NCBI GenBank assembly: GCA_947176065.1
Contig: CAMWPB010000032.1
Location: 1 to 51,331, forward strand
Direction: 5' to 3'
From: an uncultured Lachnospiraceae bacterium
Lineage (GTDB): Bacteria > Bacillota > Clostridia > Lachnospirales > Lachnospiraceae
Length of the DNA stretch: 51,331 bases
Below the pieces are notes generated by a model. It did not search any database, was not told the origin of the DNA, and saw nothing but the letters and a program-made list of their open reading frames with translations. Below are positions 8,752 through 17,570 of this stretch, in pieces (positions within the stretch are counted from its first letter, which is position 1; every line of letters starts with the position of its first letter). A program made the translations under genes and the position numbers.

Positions 8752-9648
8752 CTACGCCTCTGTGGTTTTCCTGTTTGTCCAGACGGAAAATACAATGATT
8801 ATCGCAAAGATCACGATAGAAACCGCAGAGGACAAACCATAATTATTGGAAACAAACGCGTTCTGGTGCGCGTAAGTGATAATCGTCTGCATTGTGGAGC
8901 CCGACACGGAACCTTTCTGCATCGTCAGCAGATACACAATATCAAACTGTTTAAAGGTCGTAAAAGTGGTCATGACTACTACAGGCGCCATCATTTTTTT
9001 CAAGGCAGGAATGGTAATATACAGATTCTTCTGCCAGACATTCGCTCCCTCCATCTCCGCACTCTCATACATGCTCCTGTCAACACTTTGCAGCGCACCG
9101 TCAAACATGGTAATCATATAGGGCAGAGACATCCACAGATTTAACACCATACAGGAAAGGAATGCCGGCAAGTTTCTCGACAAAAAATCCGTCTTCGACC
9201 CGCCAAGGGCGACCAGCAGCTTATTTAAAAGGCCGAATTCCGTATTAAACATGCCGACCCGCCATACGAGAATGGAGACGTAGGCGGGCATTGCCCACGG
9301 AAAGATCAGCAGCGTTTTATAAACCCTTTTTGCGCGCATCCCTTCCGTATTCAGTCCCACCGCCAGCACATAGGAAACCGCCACGTCAAGCAGCATATTT
9401 ACCGCCGTCCATACAATCGTTGTCCACAGCGCCGAGAGAAATCCCGAGTCGATCTTGCCAAGCGCTCTCACATAATTTTGGACCCCCACAAAGCCGTAAT
9501 CCTGCCAGTGATAAAGATTCATATTGGTCAGGGAAATATACCCCGTATACAGGATCGGAAACAGCACAATGACGCCGATCAGCACATAAGCCGGAAAACT
9601 GTACAGCCATGGCAGCATTCCCTTCTTTATCCTTTTTATCTTTTTCAT
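8752..9648 (-). CDS. Carbohydrate ABC transporter permease, MalF-like
   Basis: A 298-residue permease that forms the channel with the MalG-like subunit. Six hydrophobic segments are visible and the EAA loop is YESAEMEGANVWQKNLYITI near residue 195-215. It lacks the long periplasmic insertion of E. coli MalF, as is normal for Gram-positive homologues. It starts at ATG 9648 with GAGGGGAAAAGGG upstream. A GC-rich hairpin lies between the binding-protein gene and this one and probably tunes relative expression. Confidence 0.95.
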   Translation of the reverse strand: MKKIKRIKKGMLPWLYSFPAYVLIGVIVLFPILYTGYISLTNMNLYHWQDYGFVGVQNYVRALGKIDSGFLSALWTTIVWTAVNMLLDVAVSYVLAVGLNTEGMRAKRVYKTLLIFPWAMPAYVSILVWRVGMFNTEFGLLNKLLVALGGSKTDFLSRNLPAFLSCMVLNLWMSLPYMITMFDGALQSVDRSMYESAEMEGANVWQKNLYITIPALKKMMAPVVVMTTFTTFKQFDIVYLLTMQKGSVSGSTMQTIITYAHQNAFVSNNYGLSSAVSIVIFAIIIVFSVWTNRKTTEA

Positions 9649-9663
9649 TCCCTTTTCCCCTCT

Positions 9664-9705
9664 CAGGCTGTCGGGGCGCGCTGACTTTCGCGCGCCGCCG
9701 GCCTG
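9664..9705 (-). promoter_or_regulatory. Intercistronic hairpin after the sugar-binding protein gene
   Basis: Nested pairs CAGGC/GCCTG (9664-9668, 9701-9705) and GGCGCGC/GCGCGCC (9675-9681, 9690-9696) form a strong stem without a T-run. In ABC operons such stems after the binding-protein gene usually protect the upstream mRNA and lower permease levels; that role here is inferred. Confidence 0.65.
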
Positions 9706-9708
9706 TGT

Positions 9709-11016
9709 TTACTGCATGTCCTTGATCGCCTGCAGCGCTTCGCTCTGATATCTGGCCGCTGCCTCTTCCACATCCTCGCCCGACTTATTCACCGCCGCGA
9801 GCAGGGATTCCGCCGGCCCCCACATCACACTCATCTCAGGAATGTTGGACATGGGAACCGCCTTCTCCGCACTCTTTTTCATGGCAAGAATCATCTCGTT
9901 GGAGGCCACCTCCGCATCCTCATACGCCTTGCTGTTGGCCGGCGCACAGTTAAATCCTTTGGCCAGCGTCACACCAACCTCCGGCTCCGCCAATATCTCC
10001 AGAACTTTTGTCAGCGCTTCGCCCTTACTCTCAGCCGCATACTTTAAAACGCCCAAACACTGCACACCCGAATAAGGTACCATCACGCCGCCGTTCGGCA
10101 GTGCAAACTCACAGAGGGATTTGATCCCCAGATCGATGTCTGCCTCCCGTATGCCGGAGACAAGCCAGGGCCCGCCGATAATAGCCGCCGCCTTCCCCTC
10201 ATTGAACAGCGCAGTCACCGTATTGTAATCCCCGTCCGCCTGCAGCTTTGCAAACTTCTCATTATAGCGGATCGCTTCCACCGTCGCCTGTGCATCCAGT
10301 CCCGGATTTCCTTCCCCGTCAATAATGTACCCGCCAAAGCCATTGATAAACGGCGCCACATTATAGGAGTTGGAGTGTTGGTTGACCAGCGCGTAAGTTC
10401 CCGCATTCTCGTCCGTGTGTGCCACCATATATTCATACAGCGTCTCCGTATCGGAAGGCACCTCTCCCTCCCACAAATCTTTATTGTACATAAACAGAAG
10501 CGTCTCATAGTAAACCGGCATCAAATACTGCTCGCCTTTATAGCTGGCCGCCTCAATCGTCATCGGCAGAAGATCCTTCTCCTTATCCGCCGCAATCAGA
10601 TTTCCCACGGGTTCCAGAATCCCCATCTCCGCAAATCCGCCCAGCGAATCATGCGCAAAAAGATACATGTCCGGGCCGTTCGCCGCGTCCGTTCCGTACA
10701 GCCTGATCTGCCCGCTCACATCACTTTTCTTTTCAAAACGGAGCATGATATTTTCGCCTTCCAGTTTTTCATTTACCACATCCGCCAGCGCATTCATCAT
10801 CGTCTCGTCATTGTCATGCCATGCGGTAATCACCACCGCGTCGCCGGATGACTTCCCGTCCGTTTTGTCATTCTCCTCCGTCTGTGTCATTTCCCGCGTT
10901 TCATCCTTTGGGGCGTCCGCATCCGCCGCACTGCCCTCTGCACCTTTACCGCCGCAGCCAGACAAAAGTCCCAGTGTCAAAACTCCTGCCAACAGCACAT
11001 TCCTTTTCTTTTTCAT
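9709..11016 (-). CDS. Extracellular sugar-binding lipoprotein, MalE-like (SBP family 1)
   Basis: A 435-residue lipoprotein: MKKKRNVLLAG signal and lipobox LLSGC with the lipidated cysteine at about residue 21, then an acidic linker and a family 1 solute-binding fold. Segments typical of maltose/maltodextrin receptors are present, such as MYLFAHDSLGGFAEMGILEPV, LMPVYYETLLFMYNKD and AAIIGGPWLVSGI. It captures oligosaccharide outside the membrane for the MalF/MalG-like permeases. The start is ATG 11016 after GAGGGGAGG. It is the first gene of the operon and diverges from a LacI regulator, with operator-like sites in between. Confidence 0.94.
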   Translation of the reverse strand: MKKKRNVLLAGVLTLGLLSGCGGKGAEGSAADADAPKDETREMTQTEENDKTDGKSSGDAVVITAWHDNDETMMNALADVVNEKLEGENIMLRFEKKSDVSGQIRLYGTDAANGPDMYLFAHDSLGGFAEMGILEPVGNLIAADKEKDLLPMTIEAASYKGEQYLMPVYYETLLFMYNKDLWEGEVPSDTETLYEYMVAHTDENAGTYALVNQHSNSYNVAPFINGFGGYIIDGEGNPGLDAQATVEAIRYNEKFAKLQADGDYNTVTALFNEGKAAAIIGGPWLVSGIREADIDLGIKSLCEFALPNGGVMVPYSGVQCLGVLKYAAESKGEALTKVLEILAEPEVGVTLAKGFNCAPANSKAYEDAEVASNEMILAMKKSAEKAVPMSNIPEMSVMWGPAESLLAAVNKSGEDVEEAAARYQSEALQAIKDMQ

Positions 11017-11072
11017 GTTTTCCTCCCCTCTGAAGCCGTCTCTTTTTCAGCTTCGCGTGTCCTCGTTTTTAT

Positions 11073-11084
11073 GAAACTGTTTTC
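11073..11084. promoter_or_regulatory. LacI-type operator-like site upstream of the sugar operon
   Basis: GAAACTGTTTTC, with the core inverted repeat AAAC-N-GTTT, lies 57 nt upstream of the binding-protein start. On the minus strand it reads TTAGGAAAACAGTTTCATAA, sharing TTAGGAAA-C-G with the site inside the regulator promoter at 11189-11199. I could not place a convincing minus-strand promoter. Confidence 0.55.
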
Positions 11085-11178
11085 CTAATTTCTTGTCCGA
11101 TAATAGTCGCGCACGCCTTATCTACATTTTTTATATCACTAAATCCACTTATTTTCCAAGCATTTCGCAATATTTATA

Positions 11179-11207
11179 TTGACTTTGTTAGGAAACCGCT
11201 ATACTAT
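11179..11207 (+). promoter_or_regulatory. Promoter of the lacI-type regulator with an operator in the spacer
   Basis: TTGACT (11179-11184), a 17-nt spacer and TACTAT (11202-11207). The spacer contains TTAGGAAACCGC, an operator-like half also found at the sugar operon, which suggests autoregulation. Confidence 0.75.
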
Positions 11208-11244
11208 ATTATCAAATTTGTGCGTTTTTCAAAGGAGGAATACA

Positions 11245-12264
11245 ATGTCAGTCACGATACGGGATGTGGCCAGGGAAGCCGGAGTTTCCACCTCTACGGT
11301 TTCCAAGGTATTGAATAACTGGTCTTCCATTTCACCAAAGACATGCGCCCGTGTACACGAGGCCATCGACAGGCTGCACTATACGCCGAATGCGCGGGCC
11401 GTCAGCTTTGCCAGAGGAGCAACGAGGAACATTTTGTTCCTTTCCAGCCTGAAAAAGGAGGAAGCCTATCACAATCCGCATATGTTTGATATTTTATGCG
11501 GCGTGCAGAAGGAATTGTCCGCCCAAGGCTATACGCTGATGCTGACAGACATTCCCGAAGATACTTCCCCGGAAGAATTTCTGACAGACCAGATCTCCTC
11601 CCGCATCGCGGACGGTATGTTAATCCATGGTTCCTGCGCCGTCCCCGGTATGACACGGATCTTGCTGGACACGCAGTTTCCACATATTTACATAGGCTGC
11701 CCGGTCCGCAGAAGCAGCCTTTGCTGGATCGACACCAACCATGGACTCGCCGGGCAGTTCGCCGCACAGCATATGTTGGAATGCCATTACGAAAAAACTG
11801 CCTTCCTTGCGGAACGCCGCACAGATGATATCTCCACACGGCGTTTAAACGGTTTTCTCGGCGGAATGTACGATTACGGCTACCGCATTCCCGAGGAATA
11901 TATTTGTTATACGGATTCCTCTAAAGAGGACGCCTACCGCCAGTCTATGGCGCTTCTTTCCCTGCCGGAGCCGCCCCGTGCCATCGTCTGCGAAAACAGC
12001 CTGCTCGCTCTCAGTCTATGCAAAGCGCTGCAGGAAAAGCATCTGCGCGTTCCCGACGACGTGGCCTTCCTCACCTTCGACAGCTACCCTTACTCCGCCC
12101 TGATCGAGCCGTCTCCTACTATTATAGATATAGACGTCTATGATCTTGGTTTACAGGCCGCCGTCATGCTCCTTCGCAAGCTGGAAAATCCTTCCCTGCT
12201 TGTACAGAGTTACACCACACTCCCCGTACTGCGGCAGGGTAATACGACAAGAAAAGAGCCGTAA
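11245..12264 (+). CDS. LacI-family transcriptional regulator of the sugar operon
   Basis: A 339-residue repressor. Residues 1-55 are the LacI helix-turn-helix and hinge (VTIRDVAREAGVSTSTVSKV), followed by a periplasmic-binding-protein-like sensor domain with VAFLTFDSYPYSALIEPSPT near residue 275-295, typical of the effector and dimer region. The start is ATG 11245, after AAAGGAGG at 6-7 nt; longer in-frame reading would run into the promoter at 11179-11207. It is divergent from the MalE/F/G-GH13 operon and presumably represses it until a sugar binds. The inducer is unknown. Confidence 0.95.
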   Translation: MSVTIRDVAREAGVSTSTVSKVLNNWSSISPKTCARVHEAIDRLHYTPNARAVSFARGATRNILFLSSLKKEEAYHNPHMFDILCGVQKELSAQGYTLMLTDIPEDTSPEEFLTDQISSRIADGMLIHGSCAVPGMTRILLDTQFPHIYIGCPVRRSSLCWIDTNHGLAGQFAAQHMLECHYEKTAFLAERRTDDISTRRLNGFLGGMYDYGYRIPEEYICYTDSSKEDAYRQSMALLSLPEPPRAIVCENSLLALSLCKALQEKHLRVPDDVAFLTFDSYPYSALIEPSPTIIDIDVYDLGLQAAVMLLRKLENPSLLVQSYTTLPVLRQGNTTRKEP

Positions 12265-12298
12265 CGACTACGGCTCTCATGAGATTGCATCTCTTTTT
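12255..12298 (+). terminator. Double hairpin terminator after the LacI regulator
   Basis: AGAGCCGTA (12255-12263) pairs with TACGGCTCT (12269-12277), overlapping the stop codon. A second stem, GAGAT-TGC-ATCTC, follows at 12281-12293 with TTTTT after it. It also separates the converging small alarmone synthetase. Confidence 0.8.
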
Positions 12299-12322
12299 AT
12301 CCTGTGTTTTTAAATCCTCCCT

Positions 12323-12973
12323 TTATTCCTCTTCCTCCTGTCCGATATGTAGGATTTCCTCGTTCAGCGACATCATCCTCGCGTCCAGCGCAGCAACCAT
12401 CTGGGCACATTCCACAAGCTGTTCCTTGATGTGCTCCGGTGCGTTTCCTTCAAACTTATAGTGAATCTTGTGCTCCAGACTGGCCCAGAAATCCATCGCC
12501 ACCGTACGGATCTGAATCTCCACCTTCGTGTCCGCAATCCGATCGGAAAGATAGACAGGGACAGTCACCAGCATATGGTAACTCTTATACCCGCTGGCTT
12601 TCGGGTTCACGATATAATCTTTTACCGATATGACACGAATGTCACTTTGGTTGCTGATCATTTCCGCAATCTGGTAAATGTCCGATGCAAAAGAGCAGAT
12701 CACACGGATGCCCGCAATGTCATTCACATGGTTCACCATATTATCTATGGTAGATTCATAGCCATGCTTTTTCAGCTTTTTCACAATGCTTTCGGGCGTC
12801 TTTATGCGCCATTTGATATGCTCGATCGGATTATATCTGTGCACATGCTGAAACTCATCATTCAAAATTTCCAGCTTCGTGGAAATCTGCTTCAAAGCAG
12901 AATTATAAATCAGCTGTACCTCTTTCCAACTGTCTATATCGCCGTCTTTCTCTCTATCAACTACTACTTCCAT
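12323..12973 (-). CDS. Small alarmone synthetase (RelQ-like, RelA/SpoT domain)
   Basis: A 216-residue single-domain (p)ppGpp synthetase with no hydrolase, TGS or ACT domains, so it fits the small alarmone synthetase class that acts under cell-wall or other stress. Motifs of the synthetase fold are visible: DIAGIRVICSF, YIVNPKASGYKSYHMLV, and EIQIRTVAMDFWASLEHKIH, where the catalytic glutamate lies in EIQIRT. The C-terminal helix matches RelQ proteins that assemble as tetramers. I chose ATG 12973 with GGGGGAT 10 nt upstream rather than TTG at 12979. It is a single gene with a TATACT box about 50 nt upstream near 13011-13016. Confidence 0.93.
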   Translation of the reverse strand: MEVVVDREKDGDIDSWKEVQLIYNSALKQISTKLEILNDEFQHVHRYNPIEHIKWRIKTPESIVKKLKKHGYESTIDNMVNHVNDIAGIRVICSFASDIYQIAEMISNQSDIRVISVKDYIVNPKASGYKSYHMLVTVPVYLSDRIADTKVEIQIRTVAMDFWASLEHKIHYKFEGNAPEHIKEQLVECAQMVAALDARMMSLNEEILHIGQEEEE

Positions 12974-13093
12974 ATGCAAGAATCCCCCGAATTTTTATTT
13001 CATGTCCTCAGTATAGCATACTTCTTATTCAAAACGTATATTTTAGACAAAATTTTCTTAAATTTTAATAATTTATTGTCTAATTTCACACCC

Positions 13094-14875
13094 TCATCCT
13101 TCTGCATCCGTTACAAGGCATGGCAATATGACGGGAATCGTTACCATTAATGGGTAAATATACCGTACCAGCACCGTTGGCGAAAGGAGAAGGGTCAGCC
13201 AATAGGCCGCCAAGAATACCACCGGCATCATCTCCCGGTATCTTTCCCTGTAAAAAACCGTCACAAGGTACAGGTATAGCAGCCACCAGTACAGGGCAGG
13301 CGCGAAAAGAAGCCTGACCACGGGTATTCTGCCATATGCGTTATCCGACACGATTCTTTCCATAAAGGCGCGCAGTCCGGGAAGCAGACTGTGTTCCTCC
13401 ACCTCGAATCCGGCAGGCATTACGCGGTTATCCGTGGAGAGATAGCCAAAGCCGCTCTCCGTTCCGATCCCGTACACCTGCGCATGGGAGGTGTCCCACA
13501 GATACCAGAGCCCCAGCGAATTGTCCAGAAAAGCGTCGATGTAAATGGCCGGATGCTCCAATCCGAGTCTGATCCACGTCTTAATCAGTCCTGCAGGATC
13601 ATCGTGGATCACGGCACGGTTTTTTACCGGGTCCGCCAAATGGGGATTGTATGCAGCAAAAACCCATTCGGAGGGAATGTACTTTTCCAATTCCTGCCGG
13701 AGAGACGGATCGATTTTCTCCTCCGCCTTCACTCTGGTACGCGCCATCTGCTGGAGCGGTACACTCAGCATTTCACGCGGGCTGCCATTCCGTGCATGGG
13801 TGACAGCCTTCAAAGAAAAGGCGCAGACGCCGTACAATGCAAATATCATAAGCGTCATACAAAGATACGTTTTCCGGGTCGTCCTGCCGCTTTGCGCTCC
13901 CCCTTCCCGCGTACCACTCCCTGCGCGCATTTTTCTCTGCCCAAGTCCGATACAGACAACCGACACGCTGACCGCAAAAGCGTACACCGCATTGTTCCGC
14001 AGCAGCAGCATCAGAACGCCGGAAACAAGGTAAGCCGCCCATTCCTTTCCACCAGGCTGCACATCCCTTTCGCAAACCGCACGGTATAAGCACAGCGTAT
14101 AGAGCAGCACAAAGGCCGCGAAAAGCACATCCTTTGTGGTGCTCAGCGCCAGAACGGAATTGGCCGGAAAGAGCGCAAAAAAAAGAAACAGAAGCACCTG
14201 CGCATATCCCTGAACCCGTCTCTGATATAAAAAGGCAGCCGCCCTCCCAAATGCACACGCCATCAGCGCCATCTGCACCACCGAATGAACGGCCATACCG
14301 GCAGAGCAGGAGCCAATCGCAATCCCCAGCCTGAAAAAAGCACCCAGAAATAAGGTATGCAAAAGCGGGTGATGTGTGCTGTAATCCCCGGCTAACACCT
14401 GATAAAGCTGTCCCTCCGCGTCGTAGGCGAACACCGACGGGTAGTAGGCAAGAAAAACCGGCATCCAGCAGAGAAAAATCAGCAGACTGTAAAAGAGCCA
14501 CACCCGCCATAGGGAATGCCGCTGTAAATTTTCCACTGCCGCAGTCCCTGTCTCTCCCGTCTTTCCTGCCGCCGAACCATCAGAGCGCCGCCTGCGCTTA
14601 TTGCCCCCGCGCATAAGAAGCGCCGCAAAAGCCGCCGCAGGCACAGATAAAGCCGCAGTTTCCAGAAGAAAAAGGAAAAAACTACATGCGCAGACCGCCG
14701 CCGAACCGCCAGGGCCGAATACCGTCCCCTCATGGACAAGCCGCCATCCAAGCACACAGGATATGGCAAAGGGAATACCCCACGCAAAAGCACACAGGAG
14801 AAGCCGCCTGTTTTCCGCCAAATATATATATATGCCCGTTTTTCGGATATATGATTTTTTCTTACTGTTTTTCAT
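13094..14875 (-). CDS. Polytopic membrane protein, DUF6020-like (GT-C-type glycosyltransferase fold suspected)
   Basis: A 593-residue protein with roughly a dozen hydrophobic segments and a large extracytoplasmic loop around residues 370-500. Motifs YPSVFAYDAEGQLYQ and STHHPLLHTLFLG (about residues 150-185), LSTTKDVLFA, and LRNNAVYAF recall the DUF6020 family seen in Lachnospiraceae and Actinobacteria. An acidic motif in the first loop after a transmembrane helix is a feature of GT-C glycosyltransferases that use lipid-linked sugars, so a cell-envelope glycosylation role is inferred. No Shine-Dalgarno precedes ATG 14875; a TATACT box ends 6 nt before it, so the mRNA may be leaderless. Confidence 0.75.
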   Translation of the reverse strand: MKNSKKKSYIRKTGIYIYLAENRRLLLCAFAWGIPFAISCVLGWRLVHEGTVFGPGGSAAVCACSFFLFLLETAALSVPAAAFAALLMRGGNKRRRRSDGSAAGKTGETGTAAVENLQRHSLWRVWLFYSLLIFLCWMPVFLAYYPSVFAYDAEGQLYQVLAGDYSTHHPLLHTLFLGAFFRLGIAIGSCSAGMAVHSVVQMALMACAFGRAAAFLYQRRVQGYAQVLLFLFFALFPANSVLALSTTKDVLFAAFVLLYTLCLYRAVCERDVQPGGKEWAAYLVSGVLMLLLRNNAVYAFAVSVSVVCIGLGQRKMRAGSGTREGGAQSGRTTRKTYLCMTLMIFALYGVCAFSLKAVTHARNGSPREMLSVPLQQMARTRVKAEEKIDPSLRQELEKYIPSEWVFAAYNPHLADPVKNRAVIHDDPAGLIKTWIRLGLEHPAIYIDAFLDNSLGLWYLWDTSHAQVYGIGTESGFGYLSTDNRVMPAGFEVEEHSLLPGLRAFMERIVSDNAYGRIPVVRLLFAPALYWWLLYLYLVTVFYRERYREMMPVVFLAAYWLTLLLSPTVLVRYIYPLMVTIPVILPCLVTDAEG

Positions 14876-14881
14876 GGATTC

Positions 14882-14903
14882 AGTATATCATAAAAAAATA
14901 ACG
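14882..14903 (-). promoter_or_regulatory. Promoter whose start site would coincide with the ATG (leaderless candidate)
   Basis: TATACT (14887-14882) is followed by GAATCC and then the ATG of the DUF6020-like gene. The best -35 is TTGCGG with a 16-nt spacer. Transcription would begin at or next to the A of ATG. Confidence 0.45.
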
Positions 14904-15038
14904 CCGCAATATAATAATTTCCGGGGCTTTACTTTTTCCGCCGGGGTTTGTATATTGGTAAGAGAACGGCAAACAACTACAAATAGGAAGGCCGCACGGA
15001 AGACAAAAGCTGAACCGCAGCAGAAAATGAGGTGCGAT

Positions 15039-15305
15039 ATGTTTCGTCTATGGGCAAAGGAATTTAAGAATAACCGTATGATAAAGGATACCGTGATCGA
15101 GGACGGGCGGGAGGAAACGCGCACCCACAAAGTATTTGACGCGCTGGAAGAAGTCTGTCTGCAATTTGATCTGGGGAAACCGATCTGGCTCGAAGCAACC
15201 GTGTCCGACTTTAAGCGGCACAGCAAAGCACGTTTCAGTCAGGATAATTTTATAGAAGAAATCGATTTTGATTTTCTGGAAATTCATGTGATCGAGGAGG
15301 ACTAG
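15039..15305 (+). CDS. Small conserved cytoplasmic protein of unknown function
   Basis: An 88-residue protein starting MFRLWAKEFKNNRMIKDTVI. The start is ATG 15039 with GAGGTG 4-5 nt upstream; upstream in-frame codons lack a site. It is acidic at the C-terminus, mixed alpha/beta in appearance, with no membrane segment or cysteine. The phrases HKVFDALEEVCLQFDLGKPIW and FKRHSKARFSQDNFIEEIDF look like those of a conserved short family in Clostridia, but I cannot name a function. It is divergent from the DUF6020-like gene and followed by the hemolysin III-type gene, which has its own promoter. Confidence 0.8.
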   Translation: MFRLWAKEFKNNRMIKDTVIEDGREETRTHKVFDALEEVCLQFDLGKPIWLEATVSDFKRHSKARFSQDNFIEEIDFDFLEIHVIEED

Positions 15306-15387
15306 AACCTCCCCGGTCTTTCTCCCTGTCTTCGTCATAATTCCCAAAGCAAAAGAAATACCGCTTAAAATTTTGTGTATAAAGCGA

Positions 15388-15416
15388 TTGACTTTGTACA
15401 TTTTAAGTAGTAGTAT
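15388..15416 (+). promoter_or_regulatory. Promoter of the hemolysin III-type gene
   Basis: TTGACT (15388-15393), 17-nt spacer, TAGTAT (15411-15416), about 50 nt before the start codon at 15468. Confidence 0.65.
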
Positions 15417-15467
15417 CATAGTATATTATACGTAGTTTTCAAAACCACATGTTAAGGAGTTGATATT

Positions 15468-16118
15468 ATGCAAATTACCATTCGTGAACCCGGAAGCGCC
15501 ATCACCCATTTTATCGGCATGATGATGGCCATTATCGCGGCAACGCCGTTGATGGTGAAAGCCGCCACTGATGCCGACCGCACCGCATTTATCGCCATGG
15601 CCGTATTTATCTGCAGCATGGTTGCCCTGTACGGCGCAAGCGCGCTCTATCACAGCGTCACCGTCAAAGACAGTATTTTAAAAATATTCCGCAAGCTGGA
15701 TCACATGATGATCTTCGTGCTGATCGCAGGTTCCTACACCCCGGTCTGTCTGGTGATTCTGGGCGACCGCCGCGGGTATATGCTTTTAGCGGCCGTATGG
15801 GGCATCGCCGTCGCAGGGATGCTTGTCAAGATGTGTTGGATCACCTGCCCCAAATGGTTTTCGTCTATCCTGTATATCGCCATGGGCTGGGCCTGTCTTG
15901 CCGTTTTCGGCACACTGTGGAACACCCTGTCAACAGGCGCCTTTTTGTGGCTTCTGGCAGGCGGCGTTCTCTACACGGTGGGCGGAGTGATCTACGCTTT
16001 AAAACTGCCCATTTTCAACGCGAAACATAAGAATTTCGGTTCCCATGAGGTCTTTCACCTGTTCGTGATGGGCGGAAGTGTGTGCCATTTTATCTTTATG
16101 TACCTGTACGTGGCTTAG
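15468..16118 (+). CDS. Hemolysin III / PAQR-family membrane protein
   Basis: A 216-residue protein with seven hydrophobic segments, the length and layout of the YqfA/HlyIII family related to PAQR receptors. The conserved polar residues that bind a metal in this family are visible: ALYHS near residue 60, RKLDHMMIFVLIAGSYTP near 80-97, and SHEVFHLFVMGGSVCHF near 190-207. The bacterial function is poorly known; proposed roles include membrane lipid homeostasis and hydrolase activity. The start is ATG 15468, after AAGGAG. It forms a single-gene unit. Confidence 0.92.
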   Translation: MQITIREPGSAITHFIGMMMAIIAATPLMVKAATDADRTAFIAMAVFICSMVALYGASALYHSVTVKDSILKIFRKLDHMMIFVLIAGSYTPVCLVILGDRRGYMLLAAVWGIAVAGMLVKMCWITCPKWFSSILYIAMGWACLAVFGTLWNTLSTGAFLWLLAGGVLYTVGGVIYALKLPIFNAKHKNFGSHEVFHLFVMGGSVCHFIFMYLYVA

Positions 16119-16264
16119 CGGGATTTTGACCATATCAATCATCAAAATTTTTATTCTTGATAAAACTGCCGTATCTCATTAAAATATAGTTCATAAAGAA
16201 AAATGAGTTTTTCGACCGTACAGCTATTGCTCAATCGGTTTGCTCGTTTCTTTTTATCCCAATG

Positions 16265-16312
16265 GAAAATACAGCCCAAATCTGCTGAAATACAGCGATT
16301 TGGGCTGCTCTG
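16265..16312 (-). terminator. Terminator of galE
   Basis: CAGCCCAAATC (16272-16282) and GATTTGGGCTG (16297-16307) form an 11-bp perfect stem directly after the galE stop, followed on the minus strand by TATTTTCC. Confidence 0.8.
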
Positions 16313-16315
16313 TAA

Positions 16316-17332
16316 TTAATCCTCATACCCGTTCGGGTTATTGCTCTGCCATCTCCAGGAATCCGCGCACATCTCCTTGATGCCGTACTGCGCCTCCCAG
16401 CCAAGCTCCCTCTTCGCCTTGTCCGCGTTAGAGTAGCAGGTGGCGATATCGCCCACACGTCTCTCCTTAATGACGTAAGGAATCTTTACGCCCGTGGCCT
16501 CCTCGAAATTCTTCACGATATCGAGTACACTGTAGCCCACGCCGGTTCCCAGATTGTAAATGCACAGCCCCGCTTTTTCCTCAATCTTTTTCAGCGCCTT
16601 CACATGACCGACCGCAAGGTCAACTACATGGATATAGTCACGCACGCCAGTGCCGTCCGGCGTATCATAGTCATTGCCGAAAACGCCAAGCTCCTTCAGC
16701 TTGCCCACCGCAACCTGTGTGATGTAAGGCATCAGGTTGTTGGGAATGCCGTTGGGATTCTCGCCAATGGTGCCGCTCTTGTGCGCCCCGATGGGATTGA
16801 AGTAACGGAGCAGGATCACATTCCACTCGGGATCTGCTTTCTGGATATCCATGAGAATCTGTTCCAGCATGGATTTCGTCCAGCCATAGGGGTTCGTACA
16901 CTGTCCCTTCGGGCACTCCTCCGTGATCGGAATAACCGCCGGATCGCCGTACACGGTCGCCGAGGAGGAAAAAATGATGTTCTTCACATTGTGCTTACGC
17001 ATCACGTCCACCAGCGTCAGCGTCCCTGCAATATTGTTTTCATAGTATTCCCAAGGCTTCTGCACGGACTCTCCTACCGCCTTAAGCCCTGCGAAATGGA
17101 TACAGGAATCAATCTGCTCCTTCGCAAACACCTGCTCCAGGGCATCCCTGTCCAGAATATCCGCCTTATAAAACTTCACGGGTTTTCCCGTAATCTTCTC
17201 CACCCTGTCAAGGGATTTCTCGCTGGAATTTGCCAGATTATCCACTACTACCACATCATAACCGGCATTCTGTAATTCTACTACCGTGTGGGAACCGATG
17301 TACCCCGCACCGCCTGTCACTAAGATTGCCAT
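16316..17332 (-). CDS. galE: UDP-glucose 4-epimerase
   Basis: A 338-residue NAD-dependent short-chain dehydrogenase-type enzyme that interconverts UDP-glucose and UDP-galactose (and in some members the N-acetyl forms). It shows the Rossmann motif [10 protein letters not shown] at the N-terminus, catalytic SSSATVYG, and YGWTK with Y149 and K153, plus [12 protein letters not shown] for substrate binding. The length is standard. It starts at ATG 17332. A UDP-sugar pyrophosphorylase is encoded about 1 kb away, so together they could convert sugar 1-phosphates into UDP-sugars for envelope polymers or galactose use. No galK or galT is in the window. Confidence 0.97.
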   Translation of the reverse strand: MAILVTGGAGYIGSHTVVELQNAGYDVVVVDNLANSSEKSLDRVEKITGKPVKFYKADILDRDALEQVFAKEQIDSCIHFAGLKAVGESVQKPWEYYENNIAGTLTLVDVMRKHNVKNIIFSSSATVYGDPAVIPITEECPKGQCTNPYGWTKSMLEQILMDIQKADPEWNVILLRYFNPIGAHKSGTIGENPNGIPNNLMPYITQVAVGKLKELGVFGNDYDTPDGTGVRDYIHVVDLAVGHVKALKKIEEKAGLCIYNLGTGVGYSVLDIVKNFEEATGVKIPYVIKERRVGDIATCYSNADKAKRELGWEAQYGIKEMCADSWRWQSNNPNGYED

Positions 17333-17570
17333 ACCTGTACCCTGCCTTTCTTTTCGGAAACTTTGATTTTTGTTCTTAACGTGATTTCAGTCTATACTCT
17401 CTTTCCCGCATTTTCAATACAGGAATGTTATTTAAACCTGTCAAAATGTTGTATACATTTTAGTATAGCAAATGTCCGACATAAATAATCTGCAATGACA
17501 GTTAACTTTTTATGCATATATTCCGAAAAATAGTGAAACAGAAACAACACGGGAAAGGAATATCATTTTT

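Noticed and set aside
11040..11110. Minus-strand promoter for the sugar operon
   Set aside because: No -35/-10 pair with acceptable spacing was found; only the operator-like site is reported.
13031..13081. AT-rich inverted repeat (TAGACAA...TTGTCTA) as terminator of the DUF6020-like gene
   Set aside because: The arms are only 7 bp around a long AT-rich loop, too weak to call.
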